Positions 44,656 through 53,695 of a stretch of DNA of 64,000 nt are shown piece by piece (position 1 is the stretch's first letter; each line of letters starts with the position of its first letter). Under the pieces are notes generated by a model that saw only the letters and a program-made list of their open reading frames with translations, ran no database searches and was not told the origin of the DNA. Made by a program: the position numbers and the translations under genes. This stretch comes from Armatimonadota bacterium (lineage in GTDB: Bacteria > Armatimonadota > Fimbriimonadia > Fimbriimonadales > Fimbriimonadaceae), in contig DAIDHV010000003.1 of NCBI GenBank assembly GCA_027451905.1, forward strand, positions 186,001 through 250,000. Direction: 5' to 3'.

Positions 44656-46458
44656 ATGTCAGCTGAAAAATACGAAGAATCCTACCTTTATCGCCTCCGT
44701 CACTCTGCCGCTCACCTCATGGCCCAAGCTCTCACCGAGCTTTATCCTGGCATCAAACTTGCAATAGGCCCCCCCATCGAGAATGGATTTTATTACGATG
44801 TAGAGCCTCCTGTTCCAATTCGTGAAGATGATTTGCCACGGATTGAAAAAAGGATGAAAGAGCTTTCTAAGCTTGATCAGAGGATTGAAAGAATTGTTGC
44901 CCCTGATCGAAATGCGGCCAAAGCCACGATCCTTAGTGAAACTATAGAAGGACAGCCGCCCGAAACCGCGGAGTACAAACTATTGCTCCTTGAAGCGGTT
45001 CCAACCGGTGAAGAAGTCAGTTTTTACAAGCAAGAGCGCACAGATCGCGAAGGGGTTAAGCATAAATTTATGGACCTTTGCCGGGGACCACATGTAGATT
45101 CGACCAAGGAAATTAAGCATTTTAAGCTAATGTCGATCGCCGGTGCTTATTGGCGGGGGGACACAAAGAATAAGCAACTGACCCGCATTTATGGCACCGC
45201 CTTTGAATCTCAAGAAGAATTGGATGAGTATTTGCACAATCTTGAGGAAGCGAAAAAGCGTGACCATCGGGTTTTGGGAAGAGACTTGGGTCTCTTTATG
45301 TTCAGCCCTCGGGTTGGAACGGGGTTGCCATTATGGCTGCCCAAAGGCGCAATTTTACGAGACACGATGGTTGAATTTCTTAAGAAAGAGCAGCTTGTGC
45401 GTGGTTACGAACCGGTTGTGACTCCTCAAATTGCAAGCATCAGGCTGTATGAAAAGTCAGGCCATATCATTACCTTTAAGGACAAGCTTTTTCCTTTCAT
45501 GGAGGATGAAGATAAGGAAACTTACATTCTTAAGCCAATGAACTGTCCTTTTCATATTGAAATCTATAGTTCTGCAATGCGGTCTTATCGAGACTTGCCG
45601 ATTCGGTACGCCGAATTTGGAACTGTTCATCGCTATGAGCAAAGCGGCGAAGTTGCCGGCATCTTAAGAGCGCGCGGGTTTACCCAAGATGATGCTCACC
45701 TTTTTGTAAGGCCAGATCAACTTCTTTCTGAGTTTATGGGAGTTGTGGACCTGATGAGGACGGTTCTGGACCGATTGGGATTAACGAAGTTCAGGGCCAG
45801 GCTTGGAACCCGCGATCCTAAGTCATCAAAGTACGTGGGATCGGAGGAAAACTGGCAGTTAGCAACCCAAGCCATAGAGCAGGCTTGCCAAGAAATGAGC
45901 TTGCCTTATGAAGTCTCCGAGGGTGATGCTGCCTTTTATGGGCCAAAACTTGATTTGATCATTAAGGATGCGCTTGGGCGAGATTGGCAAATGGGGACGG
46001 TTCAAGTTGATTACAATCTGCCGGAACGGTTTGAACTTGAATACATTGGTGAAGACAGCAAACCCCACCGACCCATCATGATCCATCGAGCCCCCTTTGG
46101 CTCCTTGGAAAGGATGATCGGACTCTTGACTGAGCATTATGCGGGCGCGTTTCCGTTTTGGTTGGCTCCGGTGCAAATTGCAGTTTTGCCGATTTCGGAT
46201 CGACATGTTGAGGCGGGTTATGAGTTGGCTCATTACCTCCGCGACCATTTTGGCTATCGCGTTTCGGTAGATGACAAGGCCGGCACGTTAGGTAAGAAGA
46301 TTCGGGATAATCAGCTGATGAAAGTGCCTTTCATGCTGATTTTGGGGGACAAGGATTTAGAAGCCAATACGGTCGGAGTGAGGTCTCGGGAAAGTGGAGA
46401 TTTAGGAGCCGTTAGCAGAGAGCAACTGTTTGACTTATTGAAATCTTCTATGGGTTGA
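44656..46458 (+). CDS. thrS: Threonyl-tRNA synthetase lacking the TGS domain
   Basis: A 600-residue ThrRS from the ATG at 44656, preceded by GAAGGA; the upstream in-frame extension is not conserved-looking. It begins directly at the editing domain (RHSAAHLMAQAL with the HxxxH motif, later CRGPHV), followed by the class II catalytic core and the anticodon-binding domain (VAVLPIS-like AVLPISDRH). The three zinc ligands are Cys297 in MNCPFH, His348 in QDDAHLF and His477 in IHRAPFG. The usual N-terminal TGS domain of about 60 residues is absent. No T-box leader is visible. Confidence 0.96.
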   Translation: MSAEKYEESYLYRLRHSAAHLMAQALTELYPGIKLAIGPPIENGFYYDVEPPVPIREDDLPRIEKRMKELSKLDQRIERIVAPDRNAAKATILSETIEGQPPETAEYKLLLLEAVPTGEEVSFYKQERTDREGVKHKFMDLCRGPHVDSTKEIKHFKLMSIAGAYWRGDTKNKQLTRIYGTAFESQEELDEYLHNLEEAKKRDHRVLGRDLGLFMFSPRVGTGLPLWLPKGAILRDTMVEFLKKEQLVRGYEPVVTPQIASIRLYEKSGHIITFKDKLFPFMEDEDKETYILKPMNCPFHIEIYSSAMRSYRDLPIRYAEFGTVHRYEQSGEVAGILRARGFTQDDAHLFVRPDQLLSEFMGVVDLMRTVLDRLGLTKFRARLGTRDPKSSKYVGSEENWQLATQAIEQACQEMSLPYEVSEGDAAFYGPKLDLIIKDALGRDWQMGTVQVDYNLPERFELEYIGEDSKPHRPIMIHRAPFGSLERMIGLLTEHYAGAFPFWLAPVQIAVLPISDRHVEAGYELAHYLRDHFGYRVSVDDKAGTLGKKIRDNQLMKVPFMLILGDKDLEANTVGVRSRESGDLGAVSREQLFDLLKSSMG

Positions 46459-46817
46459 ACTCAAGCCGTTAGGTGGTGGTTTAGGTCTTGCCTGTTGGAT
46501 GCTGGGGCCAACTTGCTGGTTTTCAGGTTAGTCTTTTCATTTTGTTTCTTACCCAGCCCCATCCTTGAAAATCCTTCCCCATCTTCGAGCGGGAGGGTGG
46601 CGCCGCGTTAGCGGGGCCGGATGGGGAAAGATTTTCCGACCAGACCCATTCCATTCCAAATGAAGTGAAGTTACGATTAAGTTTTCCGCACCCCTCCAAA
46701 AGGATGGGACTCTAGGCCCAAAATTACCATCCAAACCTCGTTAAGCACGGGAGTCTAGGCTCAAAATTACCATCCAAAAGTAGCAGGGCTACTTTAAGAG
46801 ATTCCCTGAAAACAAAC
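46459..46817. repeat. Repeat-rich gap between thrS and nuoC
   Basis: A 359-nt non-coding region between convergent genes. It contains a long stem: GAAAATC-C-TTCCCCATC (46567-46583) pairs with GATGGGGAA-A-GATTTTC (46620-46636), enclosing a GC-rich loop with GGCGCCGCGTTAGCGG. Further on, two 30-nt copies of a GGGA(C/G)TCTAGGC unit that ends AAAATTACCATCCAAA lie at 46706-46735 and 46749-46778 (period 43). Short reading frames across it are low quality. Together they look like dispersed intergenic repeats; no clear terminator T run follows the stem. Confidence 0.7.
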
Positions 46818-47411
46818 TTATTGTTCGGGGCTGATCTCTTTCGTGCCGGTCTTGCCGTCAAAGCTCTCACCGGCGCGAGGTTTAGGGATATCCCCAACTG
46901 AAGGGCCACGATCTCCTTGATCAAACAGGACTTCCTCTCCCCCAAGAGGATATTCCTTTCTCAGAGGGTGGCCCACCCAGTCATCCGGCAGCAAAAATCT
47001 TTGCTTTTGCTCATTGCCCTTAAACGTAATTCCAAATAGATCCCAAATTTCTCTTTCTGGATATTCGGCACCAGGGAAAATGGTAATCAAACTTGGCACG
47101 GATTCATTATCATTGACTCCTACTTTTAAGAAAAGCCTTTTAGGAGGATCCAACGACATTAAGTTGTAGACAACTTCAAATCTCTCTTCAAAATCACGTG
47201 GATGGTCCCATTTTGAATAATCTACACCCAAACACTCAGAAAAGAAATCATATTGGATGGTGGGGCTTTCCTTCAATAATGTGATGGCTTCGATCAAATG
47301 CGATTTGTTGAGGCAAATCATGAGGTCGCCCTTTTCTAGCTTGAAGGACTTGATAGCTTGGGGCAGTTCCTTTTGCAGCAGTTCGACTTCAATCGGTAAA
47401 GTTTCCGTCAA
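46818..47411 (-). CDS. nuoC: NADH-quinone oxidoreductase subunit C
   Basis: A 197-residue NuoC. The 30-kDa subunit signature is present: PEREIWDLFGITFKGN followed by RFLLPDDWVGHPLRKEYPLG. It belongs to the peripheral arm of respiratory complex I. A C-terminal tail of about 40 residues rich in Gly, Asp and Glu extends past the usual end. Its start overlaps the nuoA stop by 4 nt (ATGA), so the two are coupled; nuoB, normally between them, is missing. Confidence 0.95.
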   Translation of the reverse strand: MTETLPIEVELLQKELPQAIKSFKLEKGDLMICLNKSHLIEAITLLKESPTIQYDFFSECLGVDYSKWDHPRDFEERFEVVYNLMSLDPPKRLFLKVGVNDNESVPSLITIFPGAEYPEREIWDLFGITFKGNEQKQRFLLPDDWVGHPLRKEYPLGGEEVLFDQGDRGPSVGDIPKPRAGESFDGKTGTKEISPEQ

Positions 47412-47872
47412 TTCGTGACTCCAATTGGCTCTAGCTCAGATTCTTGAATTGGAGACATGTGAGTTAGCTTGCTAGAATCAAGGCTCACGGTTTCGTCCCA
47501 GTCGATGGCTCCAACCCGAATCACATACAGGTAGCTGATGATCCAAGTTGACATATAAGTAATGAATTCAAAAAATGTGAATTTCTGAAAGGCAGGCGTA
47601 GCATGCTTAAAAATGGAAATCCAGCTCCATAAAAAGATCACCTCAATGTCAAATAAGATGAACAAAATGCCAACCAAATAGAACTTTATGGGGAATCTTT
47701 CTCTGGCATTTCCAACCGGTTCCACGCCGCATTCATAGGCTGCATTTTTATAGCTAGAGACTTTCTTGGGCCCAAAAAGCCAGCTTCCGGTGACCATCAC
47801 GGCGCCGATAATAACTGCAATTAGCAACATAGCGAGGATGCCAACATATTGCCCAAACACTTTTGGCATCAT
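47408..47872 (-). CDS. nuoA: NADH-quinone oxidoreductase subunit A
   Basis: A 154-residue NuoA from ATG 47872 (the next codon is also ATG). Three membrane helices are visible, and the loop AAYECGVEPVGNARERFPIKFYLVGILFILFD (landmarks YECGVEP, RFPIKFYLVG, FDIEV) is the family signature. It is a proton-channel-side membrane subunit of complex I. The C-terminus carries about 30 extra polar residues. It is divergent from trpD, with 68 nt between starts. No other nuo gene is in the window. Confidence 0.95.
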   Translation of the reverse strand: MMPKVFGQYVGILAMLLIAVIIGAVMVTGSWLFGPKKVSSYKNAAYECGVEPVGNARERFPIKFYLVGILFILFDIEVIFLWSWISIFKHATPAFQKFTFFEFITYMSTWIISYLYVIRVGAIDWDETVSLDSSKLTHMSPIQESELEPIGVTN

Positions 47873-47940
47873 ACCCTGTTCTTCTCTTAAGGTTTTGCCC
47901 ACAATCACTGGGGAAAGGAACGTAGATACACTCTATCGGT

Positions 47941-48966
47941 ATGGATTCGCACCAATTATTGGCAAGGCTGCTTGACCAGGCACCTCTTGAGGATGCTGAG
48001 TCAAGTGAATTGATGCGTCACATGTTGGACGAAACTATCCCCGAGGCGGTGAAAGGAGCGGCTTTGGCTCTTTTGAAAGTCAGGTCAATTTCTGGAAACG
48101 AATTGGCGGCTTTTGCTCGGTTTTTGCAAGAACAAGCCGAAACTTTGCCGGTCGATAGTGAATCCATGCTCGATACTTGCGGAACAGGAGGCGGCATTCC
48201 TAGTTTTAACATTTCAACTTCAGCCGCCATTATTGCCGCCTCCGCCGGAGCCAAGGTTGCTAAGCATGGCAATCGGGCCATTACCAGCAAATGTGGCAGC
48301 GCCGACGTCCTTGAATATCTTGGAGTTCGCGTGCAGAGCTCACCAGCAATCGCAAAAAGGTTCTTAGACGAAGCAGGGATTGCCTTTTTGTTTGCTCCCA
48401 ATCATCACCCGACCATGAAGCATGTTGGTGCGGTGCGCAAGCAGCTTGGATTCCGAACTGTCTTTAACCAACTCGGGCCGTTGGCAAATCCATTAAGGGC
48501 AAAAAGGCAGCTTTTGGGGGTTTATGAGCGGTCAATGACAGGCCCCATGGCAGAGGCTCTGGCAAGCTTGGGTTCATCAAAAGCGGCAGTTGTTCATTCC
48601 TTGGATGGCCTCGATGAAGTTTCTCCTTGTCAACCAACTCAAGTGGCATGGGTTGAGCTGGGAAAGGTGCGCAGCCAGGTTCTTGACCTTTCTAATTTTG
48701 GGCTGGAGCCAATTCCAAATGAGGGAATTCAACCGGGCGATTCTATTCAGTCGGCCGCGGAAATCTTAATCGAATCACTTTCTGATGCCGGCAGTATTCG
48801 TTTTCGAGCGGTGCTGCCAAGTGCGGCAATGGCAATCTATCTTGCAGATTTGGCGCCAGATCTGCCTTCTGCGGTCAGTTTTGCAACCGAGCAAGTTAAG
48901 AGTGGTCAAGCCATTTTGAAACTGCAAGATATGAAAAGAGTCTCTAAGGATGTGGACGGGCTCTAG
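47941..48966 (+). CDS. trpD: Anthranilate phosphoribosyltransferase
   Basis: A 341-residue TrpD, which joins anthranilate to PRPP in tryptophan synthesis. Conserved DTCGTGGG (PRPP loop), FNISTSAA, KHGNRAITSKCGSADVLE, FAPNHHPTMKHVGAVRKQLG and FNQLGPLANP are all present. It heads a tight trpD-trpC-trpF run. trpE/G and trpA/B are elsewhere. Confidence 0.97.
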   Translation: MDSHQLLARLLDQAPLEDAESSELMRHMLDETIPEAVKGAALALLKVRSISGNELAAFARFLQEQAETLPVDSESMLDTCGTGGGIPSFNISTSAAIIAASAGAKVAKHGNRAITSKCGSADVLEYLGVRVQSSPAIAKRFLDEAGIAFLFAPNHHPTMKHVGAVRKQLGFRTVFNQLGPLANPLRAKRQLLGVYERSMTGPMAEALASLGSSKAAVVHSLDGLDEVSPCQPTQVAWVELGKVRSQVLDLSNFGLEPIPNEGIQPGDSIQSAAEILIESLSDAGSIRFRAVLPSAAMAIYLADLAPDLPSAVSFATEQVKSGQAILKLQDMKRVSKDVDGL

Positions 48967-49751
48967 TGCTGCAGAAAATCTTTGAAACCAAGCGAGAAGA
49001 AGTGGATGCTTCTCGACGAAAGATTCCGATTGAGGAGATGGTGGAGTTATCTGACCAAGTTAATTTAAACCATCGGTTTCAGGCCGCGCTGGAGGCAAAT
49101 CGGGGGCCATCTCACCCTGTTAATTTAATAGCGGAGGTTAAAAAGGCAAGCCCCAGCCAAGGAATTATCCGGTCCGAATTTAATCCTTCTCAGATTGCCA
49201 GCCAATACCAGCAGGCAGGGGCAGATGCTTTAAGCGTGCTTACCGACGAAACCTACTTCCAGGGATCTTTGGCCAATTTGCAGATTGTAAGAGCCCAATG
49301 TAGCTTGCCAATTTTAAGGAAGGACTTTGTTTATGATGCCTACCAAGTTTATGAAAGCAAGGCATTTGGGGCGGATGCAATCTTGCTGATTGTGGCCGGG
49401 CTTCAGAACAGCCAACTGAGTGACCTTTACGGACTAGCCACCAAGATTGGTCTAGACGTCCTTGTAGAAGTTCACTCGGAAGAAGAATTAGAGCCTGCTA
49501 TGACCTTGAAGGCTCCAATCATTGGGGTGAATAACCGCGATCTCTCTACTTTTAAAGTCGATTTGGCTGTTTCCGAGAAATTGATTCCGTTGCTTGGAAA
49601 CAGCACTTTGGTGGTTTGTGAATCGGCGCTGTCTACTCATTCTGATGTGAAGAGGGCAGAAGCAGCCGGCGCCAAAGCCGTTTTGATTGGAACTGCCTTT
49701 TGTGGGGCGCAAAATATCCAGGCAAAAGTCAAAGAGGTCATGGGTTGGTAA
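48966..49751 (+). CDS. trpC: Indole-3-glycerol phosphate synthase
   Basis: A 261-residue TrpC starting with GTG, which shares one base with the trpD stop (TAGTG). The TIM-barrel active-site segments EVKKASPSQG, VLTDETYFQGS, LRKDFVYDAYQV and VCESAL are present. It closes the indole ring with loss of carbon dioxide. It is fused to neither neighbour and overlaps the start of trpF. Confidence 0.96.
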   Translation: MLQKIFETKREEVDASRRKIPIEEMVELSDQVNLNHRFQAALEANRGPSHPVNLIAEVKKASPSQGIIRSEFNPSQIASQYQQAGADALSVLTDETYFQGSLANLQIVRAQCSLPILRKDFVYDAYQVYESKAFGADAILLIVAGLQNSQLSDLYGLATKIGLDVLVEVHSEEELEPAMTLKAPIIGVNNRDLSTFKVDLAVSEKLIPLLGNSTLVVCESALSTHSDVKRAEAAGAKAVLIGTAFCGAQNIQAKVKEVMGW

Positions 49752-50338
49752 GGGTTAAAATCTGCGGGATTACTACTTTAGAAGTTGCAGAATGGGCGTC
49801 AGAATACGGGGCAGATGCGATCGGTATGGTGTTCGAGCCAACTTCATCACGGTTCTTGGCCGATACTGGACTTGCCCAAGAAATATCCCGCCAAGTTGGA
49901 CCGTTTGTGACCACGGTTGCGGTATTTGGCCCCATTTTAGAGCCTTTGCCAAAGGGATTTGACTTAGTTCAGGGCTTGGCAGATCCAGCCAGCCGCTACC
50001 AAAAGCCGCTATTGCAAACCGTAAGATTAGGGAGTGATCAGGCACCCTCAACCCCATTGAGCGTCCATCAGGATGCGGTTGCCATTATCTTGGATGCTTT
50101 TGACGCGAACGTCTATGGAGGTTCTGGAAAATCCATTGATTGGGCCCTGGCTGCCGAATTTGTACAGGGCTCAAAACTGCCAGTGATCCTTGCAGGAGGG
50201 CTGAATCCGGATAATGTCTGGGAAGCGATAGAGCGAGTCCATCCTTATGGGGTTGATGTTAGCAGTGGGGTTGAATCTGCTCCGGGCCGCAAAGACAAAA
50301 GCAAGGTGAAAGACTTTATATTGGCAGCCAAGTCTTAG
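49745..50338 (+). CDS. trpF: Phosphoribosylanthranilate isomerase
   Basis: A 197-residue TrpF. The start is set at TTG 49745, within the end of trpC and 7 nt after AGAGG, because the protein then begins LVRVKICGITT as in the family. Catalytic Cys in VKICGIT and the C-terminal LAGGLNPDNV and GVDVSSGVE phosphate-binding loops are present. It catalyses the Amadori rearrangement between the TrpD and TrpC reactions. A GTTGCC/GGCAAC hairpin at 50347-50371 follows, but without a T run. Confidence 0.95.
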   Translation: MVRVKICGITTLEVAEWASEYGADAIGMVFEPTSSRFLADTGLAQEISRQVGPFVTTVAVFGPILEPLPKGFDLVQGLADPASRYQKPLLQTVRLGSDQAPSTPLSVHQDAVAIILDAFDANVYGGSGKSIDWALAAEFVQGSKLPVILAGGLNPDNVWEAIERVHPYGVDVSSGVESAPGRKDKSKVKDFILAAKS

Positions 50339-50531
50339 CGTTTCAAGTTGCCTCCGCTGAATATGGGCAACCGGTAAAAAAATGGCCAGCAAGTTTACGA
50401 GGGTTTAAGCAAATGTTAAGGATGATTGCAATCTTTGGCTTAGAATTTGCAAGGGAACTTTAGAGACAGGGCGAATTGTTCGTTGAAGTGTATACTTCCC
50501 TCAGCCTTTATCTGTACAAGGAGTGCAACCA

Positions 50532-51482
50532 TTGCCAGCCGCAATTGAGACTATCCAACTAACCAAAACCTATAAGTCAAGAAGCCTTGGGCTTATCAAC
50601 GTCGTGGACAAGCTAGACTTGACCGTTCAAGAAGGGGAAATCTTTGGATTTCTCGGCCCAAACGGTGCGGGAAAGACAACTACGATCAAGATGTTGCTCG
50701 GCATCATCAACCCTTCTGCAGGAGAAGGATACGTTCTCGGTAAAGAGATTGGAGACCTGAATGTTCACAAGGTCATCAGTTATCTGCCGGAACGGCCCTA
50801 CTACTACGAATATATGACGGGCATGGAAATTCTAAAGTTCTATGGATCGCTTTTTGGCATCCGAGACGAAAAGAAATTCCAAAGCTTGCTAGAAAGGGTG
50901 AACCTTGCTGGCGACGCCAGTAAGATCATCGCTCAATATTCCAAGGGTATGCAGCAAAGAATTGGGCTTGCCCAGAGCTTGATCAACGATCCCAAACTTC
51001 TCTTTTTGGATGAACCGACAGCAGGGTTAGACCCCATCGCCCATACCGAAATTCGAGACTTGATTTTGCAGTTTAGGAATGAGGGCAGAACTGTGTTCAT
51101 CTCTAGCCATGAGCTTAGCGAAGTTGAGCGCATCTGCGATCGAGTTGCGATTATCAATAAGGGTGTCATTGAGCGGCAGGGCCATCTGGACGAGCTCCTT
51201 AAGGGCGCAAGAATTGAAATTATTGCCGATGATGTGCCGAAAGAGACCGCAACCAAGTTTGAGGGACCCGATACAATTGTGAGCTACAGTTCTAACCGAT
51301 TAATTGTTGATATTCCGGAAGGAGCCAATGTTGGAGCCGTGATTGACGAGCTTCGAAATGCAAAGGCTTCCATCGTAAGCGTGATCCCAAGGCGAAGACG
51401 GCTAGAGGACCTGTTTGTAGAAACGGTCGGCGGCAAAAACGCCAAAAAGCTAGTTGTTGAATCTCCTGAGGTGGTGGCCTAA
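50532..51482 (+). CDS. ABC-2-type transporter ATPase
   Basis: A 316-residue ATPase. The TTG at 50532 is preferred because AAGGAG lies 8 nt upstream; a GTG at 50523 overlaps that site. Walker A GPNGAGKT (about 42-49), signature YSKGMQQR (a common variant in exporters), Walker B LLFLDEPTAGLD and the H-loop SSHELSE are present, plus a C-terminal domain ending in RRRRLEDLFVETV. It pairs with the permease that follows by a one-base overlap (TAATG). Probable efflux or envelope-related export; substrate unknown. Confidence 0.92.
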   Translation: MPAAIETIQLTKTYKSRSLGLINVVDKLDLTVQEGEIFGFLGPNGAGKTTTIKMLLGIINPSAGEGYVLGKEIGDLNVHKVISYLPERPYYYEYMTGMEILKFYGSLFGIRDEKKFQSLLERVNLAGDASKIIAQYSKGMQQRIGLAQSLINDPKLLFLDEPTAGLDPIAHTEIRDLILQFRNEGRTVFISSHELSEVERICDRVAIINKGVIERQGHLDELLKGARIEIIADDVPKETATKFEGPDTIVSYSSNRLIVDIPEGANVGAVIDELRNAKASIVSVIPRRRRLEDLFVETVGGKNAKKLVVESPEVVA

Positions 51483-52270
51483 TGGGTGCAGTTTGGAATA
51501 TCGCGGCGACAACTGTCGGTGAAGCCATCCGACGGCGTGTCCTTCTTGTTATTTTGATGATTGGTGTGCTTTTGTTAACCATCATCCCATCTCTTTCGGT
51601 TCTCAGTGCGCGGTCCGATGACTCGGTTACAGTCGGCACCATGTTTGCAGTTATGCGAGGAACAAGCGCGTTGCTTGCGATTGTGCTGACGGTTTACATG
51701 ATCCCTAACGAAATCGAAAGGAGGACCATTTATACGATCCTTAGCAAGCCGGTCCAGCGATGGCAGTTCTTCCTTGGCAAGTACCTGGGAGCTGTGCTTT
51801 CTTTGTTGCTGATGATCACATTAATGACCGTCTTCATGCTGGTTGTCTACGCTATTTTCCAAAATCACCATGCCAGTCGGCTCTTAAGCTTGGCTCAGCA
51901 GCCGGTGATGTATTGGATTGAAATGAGCCTGCTCGCGGCAGTTGCCATTTGCATCTCCACTTTTGTGACTCCGCTCATCAACATCTTTTTGTCGTTTGGA
52001 GTTTGGCTTGTGGGTACGGTTCTCAATCCGCTCTACGACACGATTGCCAACAATAGCAAGTCGATTCCAATCATGAAGTCCATCTCGAAGTTGATTGTGA
52101 GTTTGGTGCCGAATTTTGCAGATTACGACACAAAAAATCCGCTCATCAACCCGGGTCAGCCAATTCAGAACCAAGGATTGTACTACTTCACAACAATTTT
52201 CTACGGAGTTGTTTGGATTGCCTTGCTGCTGATTATTGGTGCCCTGATTTTCGATCGACGCGAGGTTTAA
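51482..52270 (+). CDS. ABC-2-type transporter permease
   Basis: A 262-residue protein with about six membrane helices, beginning with the cytoplasmic-helix pattern IAATTVGEAIRRR typical of ABC-2 permeases, and with IPNEIERRTIYTILSKPVQRWQFFLGK (landmarks EIERRTIYTILSKPV) after the second helix. It is the membrane partner of the preceding ATPase. The following gene starts 3 nt downstream. Confidence 0.9.
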   Translation: MGAVWNIAATTVGEAIRRRVLLVILMIGVLLLTIIPSLSVLSARSDDSVTVGTMFAVMRGTSALLAIVLTVYMIPNEIERRTIYTILSKPVQRWQFFLGKYLGAVLSLLLMITLMTVFMLVVYAIFQNHHASRLLSLAQQPVMYWIEMSLLAAVAICISTFVTPLINIFLSFGVWLVGTVLNPLYDTIANNSKSIPIMKSISKLIVSLVPNFADYDTKNPLINPGQPIQNQGLYYFTTIFYGVVWIALLLIIGALIFDRREV

Positions 52271-52273
52271 GCC

Positions 52274-53641
52274 ATGTGGAAAATTCGTAAAAAACTGTAC
52301 GGAGTGGGAGCAGTCCTTTTGATTGTTGCCGCAACCCTGCAGATGACTTATATCCATCCCAAATGGCGGAAAGATTACAGTCCGGAAGCAGGCGGCTTGG
52401 TTGCAAGTCAGCTCTCACCGGAGCAAATCCTTCTGCAGCTATTTGGCTTTAGAGAGTTCCTTGCCGGAATCCTTTGGGTTCGAGCCGATGGATTCTTTGA
52501 TGCTGGCAACTATGATGCGATTTTGCCGATTATCCGAGTCTGCACGATTCTTGATCCCCACAACATAGATATCTATGCAACGGGAATGTGGCACATCGCC
52601 TATAACTTTACAGACCAGGAGCAGCGATCAAACCGTAGGTACATTCCAATTGCTCTTGCCCTTGCTAAAGACGGCATCAAGAACAACCCGAACACCTACG
52701 AGTTGTACTTTGAAACCGGCTGGCTTTGGTATCAAAAGATTGATGACAACCCTTCCGAGGCAGTGAAGTACTTCCAAGAAATGGTGAAGAAGAAAGACGT
52801 TTTACCGGCAAGAGAAGACTTGTTGGCAAACGCCTACTTCCGTGATCAAAAGATCATGACCGGTCTCAACTGGTATTTCCATCTTTACAAAGAGGCGATT
52901 GCTCGCGCCAAGAAGGACACTTTCTACGCAAACTCCCAGATTCGAGACACTCTGGAATCGAACATTGACAACACGATCATCCGAATGATTCAGCGTGGCT
53001 ATCTTGCTCAAAAGCGCAATGATGGCAGCTATGAGAAAGGCGACTACGACACCAAACCTCCGTTTAATGTTGGGTTCAGCGCCAAAGTCACGGTGGTTCG
53101 GCCAAGAGTCCTTCGCGTCACTGGTACCTGGAACGTCTTGCCGGTTGGTTGCCGAATCCGATTCATTGTTCGTGATCTGCACTATCCCAATGCGTTGCCG
53201 GCTGAGTTAGATTGGAATAAGAACGACAATTTTAACTTCAATCTGCCAACCAACTTGACGTACATGCAAGATCAGCTGTTCTGCAAAGACCAGCGGTTTG
53301 ACAGGGTGGAAAACATGAGCAAGGACCCAACGATGTATCCGTTTGACTCTAACCACTACCTTCTTGAGTTCTTCTATGATCCTGCCTTTGGTGCGCCCCA
53401 CATCCAAGACAAATTTGGCTGGAATGGAGTGGGCATGACGGACCCCAACTTTTTGAACACCCAGATTCGGAAAGGAGTACGCGTCATCTATGCAACCTTA
53501 GAACTTAGCAAAGACCAAATCTTGATGCGGGGACAATGGCAAAACCGCCATGCTACCGTTGAAACGAGTAACTTTAAGGAATCGAGCCCGACTGAAAGCA
53601 TGACCAATATCGTGAAAGTGCCTTCACTTCGCGGCAACTAG
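52274..53641 (+). CDS. Membrane-anchored TPR-like protein linked to ABC exporter
   Basis: A 455-residue protein with one N-terminal membrane helix (VGAVLLIVAATLQM). Residues about 60-240 are helical and suggest degenerate TPR repeats (ILPIIRVCTILDPHNIDIYA, ALAKDGIKNNPNTYELYFETGW, AVKYFQEMVKK). The C-terminal half is beta-rich with many aromatic and Asn residues (VTVVRPRVLRVTGTW). I do not recognise the family. Because it is tightly coupled to the ABC pair, it may be an extracytoplasmic assembly or adaptor component of that exporter. A hairpin terminator follows. Confidence 0.7.
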   Translation: MWKIRKKLYGVGAVLLIVAATLQMTYIHPKWRKDYSPEAGGLVASQLSPEQILLQLFGFREFLAGILWVRADGFFDAGNYDAILPIIRVCTILDPHNIDIYATGMWHIAYNFTDQEQRSNRRYIPIALALAKDGIKNNPNTYELYFETGWLWYQKIDDNPSEAVKYFQEMVKKKDVLPAREDLLANAYFRDQKIMTGLNWYFHLYKEAIARAKKDTFYANSQIRDTLESNIDNTIIRMIQRGYLAQKRNDGSYEKGDYDTKPPFNVGFSAKVTVVRPRVLRVTGTWNVLPVGCRIRFIVRDLHYPNALPAELDWNKNDNFNFNLPTNLTYMQDQLFCKDQRFDRVENMSKDPTMYPFDSNHYLLEFFYDPAFGAPHIQDKFGWNGVGMTDPNFLNTQIRKGVRVIYATLELSKDQILMRGQWQNRHATVETSNFKESSPTESMTNIVKVPSLRGN

Positions 53642-53659
53642 CATTGGTTAGTACAAAGT

Positions 53660-53695
53660 CCCTCATTGGCATCTGCCGGTGAGGGTCTTATTGTA
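53660..53695 (+). terminator. Terminator of the ABC exporter operon
   Basis: CCCTCA-TT-GGC-ATCT-GCC-GG-TGAGGG, a stem with a small symmetric internal loop, followed by TCTTATTGT. It lies 19 nt after the stop of the TPR-like gene. Confidence 0.7.

Noticed and set aside
46549-46945. Minus-strand short reading frames in the thrS-nuoC gap
   Set aside because: They cover the repeats and part of nuoC in another frame, and carry the repeat-derived DGNF(E/G)PR peptide twice, as expected from translation of a repeated DNA unit.
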